Shown here one piece after another: positions 33,928 through 44,552 of a stretch of 64,000 nt of DNA. Within the stretch, counting starts at the first letter, position 1; each line of letters starts with the position of its first letter. Made by a program: the position numbers and the translations under genes. Source of the DNA: Viridibacterium sp047600765. Its GTDB lineage: Bacteria > Pseudomonadota > Gammaproteobacteria > Burkholderiales > Rhodocyclaceae. A model generated the notes under the pieces. That model worked only from the letters and a program-made list of their open reading frames with translations. It ran no database searches and was not told the DNA's origin. Location of the stretch: assembly GCA_047600765.1 (NCBI GenBank), contig JASGKF010000002.1, positions 558,001-622,000 of the forward strand, written 5' to 3'.

Positions 33928-36900
33928 ATGGCCACGATGGACGACACCTCACAAACGCAGACTGCCGACAGCCAGACCGAAACCATGGTCGCCGACAGTG
34001 GCAGCTACGAGTTGCTCAAGAAGCGCCTCAGCGATCAGGGCGATGCCTTGCTGGCGCAGGCCAACGCGCTCAACGCAGCGCGCGTGGCGGCTTTCGGCAA
34101 ATCCGACCAGTCCCTGATCCTGCGTGCCCGCGCGCGGACCGAGAACAACTGCGTGGCGCGCGACATCGTGCGCATCGGCGATCAGTTGCTGTTCGGCTAC
34201 AACGTCACGCTGGGCCTGCGCCGCGAGACGGCCGTGGGCGATGTGTTTGCGCTCTATCGCCTGGCCGGCAGCGACGGTGCGGACGAGCTGGAGAGCGTAC
34301 CGCTGGCCGCCAGCTTCCTTGAAGACACGCGTTTCGCATCGGACTTCCGCGAACTGTATGCCTACTACAAGCAGGCCCAGCTGACGCAGCTGAGTGTCAC
34401 GCAGGACAAACTGCTGGCCGCTTTCCGCATCGGTGCGCAAGTGACCGACGTACGCGTGTTCCGCTGGAGCATCGATCCGGATGGGCGGATCAGCTACGTC
34501 GACAATCGCGGTGAGCGCGACATGGCCTTGCCGCCCACGCATGACTTCGAGTGGACGCAGACCACGCGCGAAGACCATGTGGGTGGCAAACATCCGCACG
34601 TGAATATTCTCGACACCGTGTTCGTCGAAACGGTGAATGGCGACCTGACGGTCAAGATCGAGAACAACAGTGAGAGTGGCCTGGGCATCTACTCGGAGCC
34701 CGTCGAAGACCGCAACCAGTCGCTGGCCGATGCAGAAATCGCTTACGCGAAACTGGGCTCGCTGATTCTGCTGCGCGTGCGGCCCTATCGCGAGCAGGTG
34801 GAACGCTTCCTCGTCTACAACATGCGCACGCAGAACGTGTTGCGCATCGATGCCATCGGCCGCGCCTGCGTACAGTTGCCGGAGGATCACGGCATCATCT
34901 TCCCCGGGGGCTATTACCTGCAGTCGGGCGAGTCCAAGCGTTTCGACATGTCGGGTGAAGTGGTAGAACAGCCTGCGCTTCAAGCGCATGATCCGCTCGC
35001 CGAATGGCGAGGACGTGCTCTATGTTTTCTACGCACCGGGCTCCGGTCATTACGGGCTGTTCACCTACAACCTGATCAACAAGACCCTGGCGACGCCCAT
35101 CGTGGCCAATGGCTACGCCCGCTTTCCGGATGGCCGCATGCTGGTCTTCATGGCCGAGAGTGGCGAGGCCACGCGCGTGCATCCCATGCAGCTGTGGCAA
35201 ACGCCGTTCGCCACCGAGGAGCACGCCGCAGCGGCGCCCAAGGCGCAGGGCTTCTTTGGCCGTGTCGGCAATGCCGAACTGGTGCGTGGACTGTCGGAGC
35301 TGATGGCCATTGCGCGTGCATTACGTGAGCAGACGCCGACCCGCACGGCCTATGAGGACGTGATCCGCCAATGCGTGCGCGTGCAGGACGCCTACTTCTG
35401 GCTGGATGCCGAAGAGGCGGGTGGTTTGCTGGCCGGCATCAAGCGCATTGCTGAAGCGGCGCGCCAGACGCTGGATGAGTTCGAGAAGGTCAACAGCATC
35501 CGCCGCGACACCGCCCGTGCGCTGACGCAGGCACAAAGCGAGCAGCGCGTGCTGATGACCGACGTGGCCAGCATGCTGTGGCAGAAGCCGGACGATTTCG
35601 TGCGTGCGCTGGGGCGTCTGCGCGAGCAGCGCGGCAAGCTGCTGTCGCTGCGCGAACTGCGTTACGTGGATCTGGCTGTCATCGATGGTCTGGATGCCGA
35701 GATGGCGGCGGAGCAGGGCCGCGTTGGCGAGCGTGCTGTGCAGTTCCTCGCCGGTGACACGGCCTTCAATGGCTATCGCGACACCCTGGCAAAGCTGGCC
35801 GGCGAGTTGCCTTCCGCCGCGACGACAGGTGACATCGACCGCGCGCTGGCGACGCTGGATGAGACTGCCGCGGGCCTCGATCTGTTGACCGAGCAACTGG
35901 GTAGCTTGCCGGGCGGTGATGCCGTGGTGCGTACGCGCATCCTCGACCAGATCGGCTCGGTGTATGCCGATGCCAATCGCCTGCGCGCCGAAGCACGCCG
36001 CACCCGCAAGGGGCTGGGCGCCAACGAGTCGGCCGCCGAGTTCGGTGCGCAGTTCAAACTCTTTGGCCAGGCGGTCGAGAATGCACTCGACTTTGCCGAC
36101 ACACCGGAAAAGTGTGACGACGCACTGACCCGTCTGCTGGCACAGCTGGAGGAGCTGGAAGGCCGCTTCATCGAGCAGGACAATTTCGTTGCTGATATCG
36201 CGGCCAAGCGCGAGTCGGTCTACGAGGCCATGACGGCACGCAAGCAGAACCTGCTGGAAGCGCGTCAGCGTCGCAGCCAGGCACTGGTTGATGCGGCTGA
36301 GCGCATCCTCGAAGGCGTGCAGCGTCGCGTGGCGCAGCTGGCCGACATGCCCGCCGTGCAAAGCTATTTCGCGGGTGATCCGCTGCTGGGCAAGCTGCGC
36401 AAGCTGATCGAAGACTTGCGCGGCATCGATGCGGCTGTCGCGGCCGACGAGCTGGACACCAAGCTCAAGACGGCACGCGATCAGGCCCTGCGCGCAGTGC
36501 GCGACCGTTCTGATCTGGTCACTGATGGTGGCAACACGCTGCGTCTGGGCAAGCACGCCTTCACAGTCAGCCGTCAGGCGCTGGACATCACGCTGGCGCC
36601 GCGCGAGGGTGAGCTGTTCTATCACCTGACCGGCACCGACTATTTCGCCCCGGTGCGGGACGAGCGACTGGCTGTGCTCAAGCCGCATTGGCAGCAGAGC
36701 CTGGTGTCAGAGACCGATGCGCTGTATCGCGGCGAGTATCTGGCGGGCAGCCTGCTCGCTTCGGTGCTGGATGCTCAGGGGCCGTTGAGCTGGGACGAGC
36801 TGTTGCTGGCTTGCAGCGAGGGCGAGGCAACGCCTCGCCTGGCCGAGCTGGTGCGCAGCTTCGCCGCTGCGCGCTATCAAGAGGGCTACCAGAAGGGCGT

Positions 36901-39208
36901 GCATGACAGCGACGCACTGCGCATCCTGCAGCAGCTTGTCGGCATGCAGGCCGAAGCGGGCCTGCTGGCTTTTGGCGCCACCGAGCGCGCCTGGGCGCAG
37001 CTGTTCTGGTATCACGGTTGCTTCGACGCAGACCGCGACAGCTACCTGCGTGGTGCGCGTGCCGCCGAACAGATGCGCAGCCTGTTTGGCGCGCGCCACA
37101 GCTTCGAGCGACTGGTGGCGGAGATTGCAGCCGCCATGGCGGCGTTTGCGCAGCGCTTCGGCCTGCAAACCGGCCCCGACGTTGAGGCCGAGACGCTGCG
37201 CACGCGTGCAGCCGAATACCTCGTCACGCAACTGGCCAGTGAGCGCGGCGCTGAAGGCTGGGTGATCTCTGGCGCCGGGGAAGATCTGGCTGCAGAGTTG
37301 TCGCGTCAGCTGGATCGCGCGGGCAAGCTGGCGGCATGGCAGCACGATCTGGCCAATGCGCAGCCTGCCGAGCGCTGGGCGCTGGCTTGCGAATGGTTGC
37401 GTGCCTTCGACGCCGCGCAGCCAAAGTCTGCGGGGGCATGGATTGCCGATGCCGCGTTGCAGCTGGCGATGCCGTCACAGCGTGTGCGTGTGAACGCCAG
37501 TCTGGATCGCAGTGTGAGTGGCCTGCTGGGCGAGCACCCGCGCGTTGTCGATGGCGCGCTGACGCTCAACCTCAATGACTTCTGGCAGCGCTACGTGGCG
37601 CATTGCCGCAGCGTCGTGCCGGCGTTCAACCAGTTGCAGTCGCTGCGCCAGGATCTGGTGGCAGCGGAGAAGTCACGCCTGCGTCTGGCGCAGTTCCAGG
37701 CCAAGCCGCTGGCGACCTTCGTACGCAATCGATTGATCGACGAGGTGTACCTGCCCATCGTGGGTGACAACCTCGCCAAGCAGCTCGGTACGGCAGGTGA
37801 GGGCAATCGCACCGATCGCATGGGCATGCTGCTGCTGATCTCGCCGCCGGGCTACGGCAAGACGACGCTGATGGAATACGTGGCGGATCGTCTGGGGCTG
37901 GTCTTCGTGCGCATCAACTGCCCGGTGCTGGGACACGACGTGACCGGCCTTGATCCGGCCAGTGCGGCACATGCCGCGGCCAGGCAGGAGCTGGAGAAGC
38001 TCAACCTGGGTCTGGCGATGGGCAGCAATGTCATGCTGTACCTGGACGACATCCAGCACACCAGTCCTGAGTTTCTGCAGAAATTCATTGCCCTGGCGGA
38101 CGGTACGCGCCGCATCGAAGGTGTGTGGAACGGCGAGCCGCGCACCTACGACATGCGTGGCAAGCGCTTCGCGGTGGTGATGGCCGGCAACCCTTACACC
38201 GAATCCGGCGACGTATTCCGCATTCCGGACATGCTGGCCAACCGCGCCGACATCTACAACCTCGGCGACATGCTGTCGGGGCGCGAAGCGGTGTTCGCGC
38301 TGTCCTATATCGAGAACGCAATTACGGCCAATCCGGTGCTGCAGCCGCTGGCTTCGCGTGATCCGAAAGACATCCATCGTCTGGTGCGTCTGGCCGAAGG
38401 CGAGGATGTGCCGAGCAGTGAGTTCGCCCATGGCTACAGCGCGCAGGAGCTGGATGAGCTGACCGGCTTGATGAAGCGCCTGTTCCGCGCGCGCGACGTG
38501 CTGCTGAAGGTGAATGCCAGCTACATCGCGTCGGCAGCGCAGCAGGAGGACTACCGCACCGAGCCGCCTTTCAAGCTGCAGGGCAGTTACCGCAACATGA
38601 GCAAGCTGGCGACGCGCATCACGGCATTGATGCACGACGACGAACTCGATGCCTTGCTGCGCGACCACTATCGCGGTGAAGCGCAGACGCTGACGACCGG
38701 CGCCGAAGAAAACCTGCTCAAGCTGGCGCATCTGCTGGGCTCGCCGGACGAAGCCGAGCGTGCTCGCTGGCAGGCCATCTGCGACGAGTTCTCACGACTC
38801 AAGAAGCTCGGTGGCAGCGACGACGGCAGCATGCGCATCGCCAACACGGTGCTGGATCTGGCGCGCGCCGTGGAAGGACTCAAGCGCGACACGCGGCTGG
38901 ATGACAGCCTGCGCCAGGGCCTGGCGACGCTTGCCGAAGCGCTCAACGGCGTGAAGCCGGAGGTCCGCATCAGCAACAGTGCGCCGGACGTGGTCGGCAT
39001 CGAGACGGCCATCAAGGGCATGACGGAAGCCTACGACCGTGTGCTGTTGCCGCTGGTGACGGCGACCTATCACAAGATGAAACTGGACCATACGCTGTGG
39101 GAAGAAATGAAGCGCATGTCCGGCTACGTCGAGAAGCTCGAGAAGTCGCTGGAGTCCGGCGCTGCGCGCAGTTCGGCGCGCAGCAAACCAAGCGGTGATG
39201 GCAAGTGA
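33928..39208 (+). CDS. Giant AAA+ ATPase (DUF3686 / 'DNA repair ATPase' type), +1 frameshift near 34972
   Basis: With one extra base removed near 34972 (CAGCCTG to CAGCTG) this gene encodes about 1759 residues. The N-terminal part (to about residue 350) is beta-rich and matches proteins annotated as DNA repair ATPases of the DUF3686 group. A long helical, coiled-coil region follows. The AAA+ module is near the C-terminus: Walker A SPPGYGKTT (about residues 1305-1313), Walker B MLYLDDI (about 1369-1375), and a following AGNPYTESG and MLANRADIYNLGD stretch as in MoxR-like ATPases. The name 'DNA repair' is annotation tradition, not proof. Its place after PspA and flotillin genes suggests a membrane-stress machine. 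Confidence 0.8.
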
Positions 39209-39218
39209 GGTGTTGCGC

Positions 39219-39923
39219 ATGACGAACGAAGCGCAGCGTCAGGAGTTGTCTCTGCTTGAAGCAAGCATTGCTGACGACAGGCTCAGTGACGAGGAGCGCC
39301 GCACCCTGACCGCTTTGCTGGCGGAAGCTTTGCCACCGGATGAATGTCTGCGTCGCGCGCGCAATCGTGCCTTCGACATCGTGCAGACACGTCTCGATGC
39401 CGGGGCTGATGCCGGCGCCATGCTGCGCTGGCTGGAAGGCGTGATGCGTGCCATCGATGCGGCGCGCGAGCCGGTGGCGGCAGTGCGCAACGAGGTGTTC
39501 TTCAGCCCCGGGGATGAGTGCTTGCAGACCATCGTCAGCCAGTTGCGTCTGGCCCGGCAAAGTGTGGATGTGTGCGTCTTCACCATTTCGGACGATCGCA
39601 TCAGCGACGAGTTGCTGAATGCATACCGGCGCGGGGTGTCGTTGCGCATCATCACGGACGACGACAAGGCGATGGACGAGGGCAGCGATGTTTCACGCCT
39701 GCGGGATGCCGGCATCCCGCTCCTGACAGACCAGAGCCCGGCGCACATGCATCACAAGTTCGCCATCATTGATCGGCGGGTGTTGCTCAACGGCAGCTAT
39801 AACTGGACACGTAGTGCAGCGCGACACAACGAAGAGAACCTTGTGCTGAGCGCTGACTCCGGGTTGCTTGAGGCATTTGGTAAACATTTTTCTGCGCTGT
39901 GGACCAGGCTGGGCGGGCACTGA
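39219..39923 (+). CDS. Phospholipase-D-like (single HKD motif) protein
   Basis: The 234-residue protein has a helical N-terminal part (about 1-90) and a C-terminal PLD domain with one HKD motif: H178-x-K180, D185 and the following NGSYN (191-195). PLD-superfamily members with one motif act as dimers and include nucleases and cardiolipin hydrolases of the mitoPLD type. There is no signal peptide. The ATG at 39219, preceded by GAGG 8 bases upstream, is preferred over GTG/ATG codons at 39195-39200 inside the ATPase gene. It begins 10 bases after the ATPase stop, so the two are probably coupled. Confidence 0.8.
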   Translation: MTNEAQRQELSLLEASIADDRLSDEERRTLTALLAEALPPDECLRRARNRAFDIVQTRLDAGADAGAMLRWLEGVMRAIDAAREPVAAVRNEVFFSPGDECLQTIVSQLRLARQSVDVCVFTISDDRISDELLNAYRRGVSLRIITDDDKAMDEGSDVSRLRDAGIPLLTDQSPAHMHHKFAIIDRRVLLNGSYNWTRSAARHNEENLVLSADSGLLEAFGKHFSALWTRLGGH

Positions 39924-40127
39924 GCCGGACGTTTTCAAACGCGTGTGTCGAGCATTCTGTCGCAGCGTTTGCGACAAGGGGTGCAAGGCAATACGCCCCG
40001 GCAAGCCTGTAGGGTATTGGTTCCCCGGCATGACAAACTCCGCCAATCCTCAAACGCACGCCACTGGTCGCTCTGTAGTGCATGCTTGCGCACCGCAGTA
40101 ACAGTATGCGACGCTCCACAGCTAAGC

Positions 40128-40140
40128 TTGGTTAAACCAA
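40128..40140. repeat. 13-bp palindrome TTGGTTAAACCAA
   Basis: The arms TTGGTT and AACCAA surround one A. It lies 61 bases before the gene at 40202 in a 278-base intergenic region in which I otherwise see no gene or clear promoter. It could be an operator for that gene. Confidence 0.4.
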
Positions 40141-40201
40141 AGCAATAGATCTGTGCGCCGTGCAGCGATCACGGGACGCGGGATTTCAGGAGGTCGTGAG
40201 G

Positions 40202-41308
40202 ATGGATATGTTCCGCATCGTTTTCTGCGGGGAGCTGATGGATGGCTTCCAGCCGCAGGATGTGCGCAAGGCGGCGCAGATGCGTTTCAAACTGGCGGAT
40301 GCGCAGATCGAGCGCATGTTCTCGGGGGAACGTGCCGTTCTCAAGAAGGCCGTCGGTCCGGAAGCAGCCCAGCCCTACCTTGCCGAGCTGGCTCGCATGG
40401 GCATGCAGGGCCGCATGGAGCCCTTGCAGGAGATTGCCGTGGATGGCAATCCCGACATCCGTTTCAAGGTGGTTTTCTGGGGCAAGATCCTCACGGGTTT
40501 CGCGCGTGACCAGGTCATGCGTTCGGTGCCGCGCCGTCTGCCACTGGATGCGACGCAAGTCGTACGTTTGTTTGCGGGCGGCAAGGCTGTCCTGAAGCGC
40601 GGAGTGACGGCCGAAGTCGGCGCGCGCTATATCGCCGAACTGGCACGCATCGGCATGCAGGTTGAACTGGAGATCGAGCAAGACTCCCTCAGCCAGGCCA
40701 TGCGCAACATGACGGCCAGCCAGATCCTCGCTGAGGATCAGAGCTACAGCGGCTTCATGCAGACACAGATCGATCTGCAGCAAGCGGGCAACCCGCTGGC
40801 CACGGACATCATGGGCGCTGCAGCACAGCGCGAGGCAGATCTCGTGCCGCCACCGATTCCGCCCAAGACCTTTGCACCGACGCAGTCGGCGAAGCCCGTC
40901 TCGAAAGTGCCGGAACGCTCCGAGCGTCTGGCATCGGACATCGAGGCGGCCTATGTGGAGGCGCTGGGCCAGGACACCGTGGCAGCTCCGGCCAAGCCGG
41001 AAACGCGTTGCCCGCAGTGCGGACATCGGCAGAACACTGGGGCGCATTGCGCGGCCTGTGGCTGTCAGTTGCCGCGTCGCGAGCCTGTCGCTTCGCCAGC
41101 CTTTACTGCCGAGATGACGCGTTCAATGCGTGACGAGATGAAGGGCTTCCGCATCAGTGAGGATGACGCCACGCTGATGCGTGAGATGCGCCAGCAGTCG
41201 CCACAACCCAAGAAGCGTGAGCGTCGCCTGCGTGCTGCGCCCATGCTGGTGGGTGGTGCTGCGTGCCTCGCAGCAGTGGGCGGCTGGCTGCTGCTGTCGC
41301 ACCACTGA
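40202..41308 (+). CDS. Tail-anchored zinc-ribbon protein with a duplicated N-terminal domain
   Basis: This 368-residue protein has two similar domains of about 65 residues (4-68 and 87-152). Each has the pattern [FV]xxVFxGxLxxGFxxxxVxxxxxxxxxLxxxxxxxxFxGxxAVLKxxVxxxxAxxYxAELARxGM, a module I recall at the N-terminus of various proteobacterial membrane proteins. A low-complexity linker is followed by a zinc ribbon (CPQCGH and CAACGC, about 272-290) and a single C-terminal membrane helix (about 345-364). The ATG at 40202 has AGGAGG 8 bases upstream. The function is unknown. It lies after the PLD gene but behind its own 278-base intergenic region. Confidence 0.75.
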   Translation: MDMFRIVFCGELMDGFQPQDVRKAAQMRFKLADAQIERMFSGERAVLKKAVGPEAAQPYLAELARMGMQGRMEPLQEIAVDGNPDIRFKVVFWGKILTGFARDQVMRSVPRRLPLDATQVVRLFAGGKAVLKRGVTAEVGARYIAELARIGMQVELEIEQDSLSQAMRNMTASQILAEDQSYSGFMQTQIDLQQAGNPLATDIMGAAAQREADLVPPPIPPKTFAPTQSAKPVSKVPERSERLASDIEAAYVEALGQDTVAAPAKPETRCPQCGHRQNTGAHCAACGCQLPRREPVASPAFTAEMTRSMRDEMKGFRISEDDATLMREMRQQSPQPKKRERRLRAAPMLVGGAACLAAVGGWLLLSHH

Positions 41309-41311
41309 GCG

Positions 41312-42064
41312 CTATGCCAGGGCCTGCCAGATGAGGCGGGCGCCTGTGACCAGCAGGAACAGGTAGCTGAGCGTGTAGAAGAGCTTTTCGTCGATGCGCT
41401 TGTGCAGCCAGATGCCCAGATAGACCCCGATGGGGGCAAGCGGCGCCAGCACCAGCGAGGTGCCGAGATTGCGCGCGTCGAGCAGGCCCAGTTCCGCATA
41501 CGGAACCAGCTTCATGTAATTGACCAGCGCAAAGAACAGCGTGAGGTTGGCGACCAGCGTGGTCTTGTCCAGTTGCTTTGGCAGCAGATAGACCATGATG
41601 GGCGGCCCGCCGGCGTGGGCGAGGCAGCTCGTGAAACCTGACAGGGCAGACCACAGCGTGCCGCTCAATCCATCAGGTAGCCACTTGCTGCCCTTGGGTT
41701 GGTAGCCGGCCAGGCGCTGCACGGCGAACAGGATGGCAAGCACGCCGATCATCAGCGCCAGCAGCGCACCATCCATGCGGCGGAACAATAGCCAGCCGGT
41801 CGCAATACCCAGCACGGCACCCGGCATCAGCCGGCGCAGCAGCCCGTAGTCCCAGTGCTTGTGATAGCTCCAGCTGCCGACCAGGTCCATCAGGCACAGG
41901 ATGGGCAGCATGATGCTGGCCGCCTGTGGTGCAGGGATGGCCAGTGCCATCAGGGGGACTGCCAGTACCCCCAGCCCGCCCGCAAAGCCTCCCTTGGAAA
42001 TACCAGTGAGCAGGACTGCGGGAATCGCTGCGAGGTAGAAGAAGGGATCGGTTATCAGCATCAC
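41312..42064 (-). CDS. TauE/SafE family sulfite or organosulfonate exporter
   Basis: The 250-residue protein is nearly all membrane helices, about eight in two similar halves, the fold of the TauE/SafE transporter family. Members export sulfite, sulfoacetate or related anions; the exact substrate is not visible. The opening segment with AIPAVLLTGISKGGFAGG and the second-half SALSGFTSCLAHAGGPP are typical family glycine-rich motifs. It is convergent with the gene at 40202, with three bases between the stops. Confidence 0.88.
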   Translation of the reverse strand: MMLITDPFFYLAAIPAVLLTGISKGGFAGGLGVLAVPLMALAIPAPQAASIMLPILCLMDLVGSWSYHKHWDYGLLRRLMPGAVLGIATGWLLFRRMDGALLALMIGVLAILFAVQRLAGYQPKGSKWLPDGLSGTLWSALSGFTSCLAHAGGPPIMVYLLPKQLDKTTLVANLTLFFALVNYMKLVPYAELGLLDARNLGTSLVLAPLAPIGVYLGIWLHKRIDEKLFYTLSYLFLLVTGARLIWQALA

Positions 42065-42154
42065 AAGACTTTCCTCACAACCGTTTGATCACAACGCGAC
42101 CGTCATCGTGTCGTGCGGACGGCGCGACTGGCAGCTCTTTGTGCGTTGATGTGC

Positions 42155-43273
42155 CTAGCGCAAGATCAGATTGTCGCGATGGATCAGCTCGGGCTCTTCC
42201 ATGTAGCCGAGCAGGCTTTCGATGTCGCTGGACGCGTGGCGTGCAATGCGGCGCGCTTCGGAGCTGCTGTAGTTGCTGAGGCCGCGTGCGATCTCGATGC
42301 CGGCCGTGTTGCGGCAGGCGATCACGGCGCCGCGTTCGAATTCGCCATCGACGCTGGTGACGCCGATGGGCAGCAGGCTGGCGCCCTGGCCCAGGGCTTT
42401 CGCAGCACCGGCGTCGAGTGTGAAGCTGCCGGCGAGTTGCAGATGGTCGGCCATCCATTGCTTGCGTGCGGCCAGCGGCGTGCTGCTGGCGTAGAGCAGG
42501 GTACCGAGCGATTCACCGGCTGCGAGGCGTAGCAGCGGGTCGGTTTCGCGGCCTGATGCGATGAGTGTGTGCGCACCGCTGCGGGCGGCGCGTTGTGCTG
42601 CGCGGATCTTGGTGATCATGCCGCCGCGCGAGATGCCGGTGCCGGCGCCGCCGGCCATGGCTTCGTATTGCGTGTCTTCAGCGCGACCTTCGCTGATCAG
42701 CGTCGCGGCGGGATCCTTGCGCGGGTCAGCCGTGTAGAGACCCTTCTGATCGGTGAGGATGATCAGGGCTTCGGCCTCGATGAGGTTGGCGACGAGTGCG
42801 CCAAGCGTGTCGTTGTCGCCGAACTTGATTTCATCGGTGACGACAGTGTCATTCTCGTTGATGATGGGTACGACGCCCAGCTCGAGGAGAGTGGCCAGTG
42901 TGCTGCGCGCATTGAGGTAGCGCAGGCGGTCGGCGAGGTCGGCGTGCGTCAGCAGGATCTGCGCGGTGACGAGGCCGTGCTCGGCAAAGGCGCCTTCGTA
43001 AGCCTGCGCGAGGCCCATCTGTCCGACTGCGGCGGCGGCCTGCAGGGCATCGGTTTCGTGCGGACGGGTATGCCAGCCCAGGCGCTGCATGCCGGCGGCG
43101 ATGGCGCCGCTGGAGACCAGCACGATCTCGCGGCCTTCTTCGCGCAGGCGGGCAATCTGGCGGGCCCAGCTGGCGATGGCTTCGAGGTCCAGCCCCGCGC
43201 CGTTGTTGGTGACCAGTGCGCTGCCAACCTTTACGACCAGTCGGCGCGCCTTGCGAATGCTTTCACGCATCAA
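42155..43273 (-). CDS. proB: Glutamate 5-kinase
   Basis: ProB phosphorylates glutamate as the first step of proline synthesis. The 372-residue protein has an amino-acid-kinase domain starting RRLVVKVGSALVTN, with GAIAAGMQRLG and a conserved INENDTV segment, followed by a C-terminal PUA domain (about residues 275-355). Both lengths and order match the proteobacterial enzyme. It follows obgE by 41 bases in the conserved rplU-rpmA-obgE-proB arrangement. Confidence 0.96.
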   Translation of the reverse strand: MMRESIRKARRLVVKVGSALVTNNGAGLDLEAIASWARQIARLREEGREIVLVSSGAIAAGMQRLGWHTRPHETDALQAAAAVGQMGLAQAYEGAFAEHGLVTAQILLTHADLADRLRYLNARSTLATLLELGVVPIINENDTVVTDEIKFGDNDTLGALVANLIEAEALIILTDQKGLYTADPRKDPAATLISEGRAEDTQYEAMAGGAGTGISRGGMITKIRAAQRAARSGAHTLIASGRETDPLLRLAAGESLGTLLYASSTPLAARKQWMADHLQLAGSFTLDAGAAKALGQGASLLPIGVTSVDGEFERGAVIACRNTAGIEIARGLSNYSSSEARRIARHASSDIESLLGYMEEPELIHRDNLILR

Positions 43274-43314
43274 GCTGTCTCTCGTTTGCGCCGCGCCCTG
43301 GCGAGGTCGTGGCT

Positions 43315-44470
43315 TCAGTCGCGAACGTAGATGATTTCGCCATCGAAATCATCGTCTTCGTCGTCCTCATCTTCATCGTCTTCCGGCACGTCATCCTCTT
43401 CGGCCGGGCCGCCGAGGATATCAGCGAGCTGCTCTTCGGTGCTGCGACGCGGCTGGGCGTCGAGGTAGTCCTGGATGGAGAAGGTCAGTTCCTTGCAGCC
43501 CAGGCCGCTGATGCCGGCGATCTGGAACCAGCGTGAGTCCGTATCGTCGCCTAGATATTCCTTGATGAAAGCCCGCACGCGCTCCTTGCGTTCGGCTTCG
43601 GGAATCAGGTCGAGCTTGTTGAGGATCAGCCAGCGTGGCTTGAGGTACAGGTTCTCGTCGTACTTGCGCAGCTCTTCGACGATGGCGCGCGCCTCATGTA
43701 CCGGATCGGTATCCGGATCGAAGGGGGCGAGGTCGACGAGGTGCAGCAGCAGGTGCGTACGCTGCAGGTGGCGCAGGAAGCGGTGGCCGAGGCCCGCGCC
43801 TTCGGAAGCGCCTTCGATGAGGCCGGGAATGTCGGCGATCACGAAGCTGCGGCCTTCATCGGTGCGTACCACGCCGAGGTTGGGGGCAAGCGTCGTGAAG
43901 GGGTAGTCCGCGACCTTGGGCTTGGCGGCCGAGACGGCGCGGATGAAGGTTGAACTTGCCGGCGTTGGGCATGCCCAGCAGGCCGACGTCGGCTAGCACC
44001 TTGAGCTCCAGCGCGAGCTCGAAACGTTCGCCGGGCGTGCCCATGGTTTTCTGGCGCGGCGCGCGGTTGGTGCTCGACTTGAAGTGCAGATTGCCGAGGC
44101 CGCCTGTGCCGCCTTGAGCGATGAGGACGCGCTTGCCGTCCTCGTTCATGTCGGCCATCAGCTCGCCGGTTTCGTTGTTCTTGACCACCGTGCCGACGGG
44201 CAGGCGGATGATCACGTCCTTGCCGCCCTTGCCGTAGCAGTCACTGCTGCCGCCGTTCTCGCCACGTTCAGCGCGGAAGACGCGCGTGTAGCGGCAATCG
44301 ACGAGGGTGTTGATGTTGCGGTCGGCGAACAGCCAGACACTGCCGCCGCGACCGCCATCGCCACCGTCCGGGCCACCCATGGGGATGTATTTCTCGCGGC
44401 GAAACGAGGCCATGCCATTGCCACCGTCGCCGGCAATGACTTCAATGCGCGCTTCGTCGTAGAACTTCAT
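43315..44470 (-). CDS. obgE: GTPase ObgE/CgtA, +1 frameshift inside the P-loop
   Basis: ObgE is a ribosome-associated GTPase that is essential in most bacteria. The glycine-rich Obg fold starts at the ATG complementary to 44468-44470 (KFYDEARIEVIAGDGGNG). The frame breaks within the G1 loop: it reads GMPNAGKFNLHP, but one base fewer near 43953 gives GMPNAGKSTFIRAVSAAK and joins the downstream part with DIPGLIEGASEGAGLG (G3) and NKLD (G4). The repaired protein has about 384 residues, with an acidic C-terminal tail. Because loss of ObgE is normally lethal, a sequencing error is more likely than a true mutation. Confidence 0.9.
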
Positions 44471-44507
44471 GATGGATATCCGGGTTTTGCGGCTCTTCAG
44501 AAATGAA

Positions 44508-44535
44508 AAAGCCCCGTCGCGTGCGACAGGGCTTT
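44508..44535 (-). terminator. Hairpin terminator between rpmA and obgE
   Basis: Arms AAAGCCC and GGGCTTT with an inner GTCG/CGAC stem and one mismatch; a T-run follows on the minus strand. It lies after rpmA, so obgE-proB may be partly uncoupled from the ribosomal protein genes. Confidence 0.75.
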
Positions 44536-44552
44536 CTGGATCGCAGCGATGC

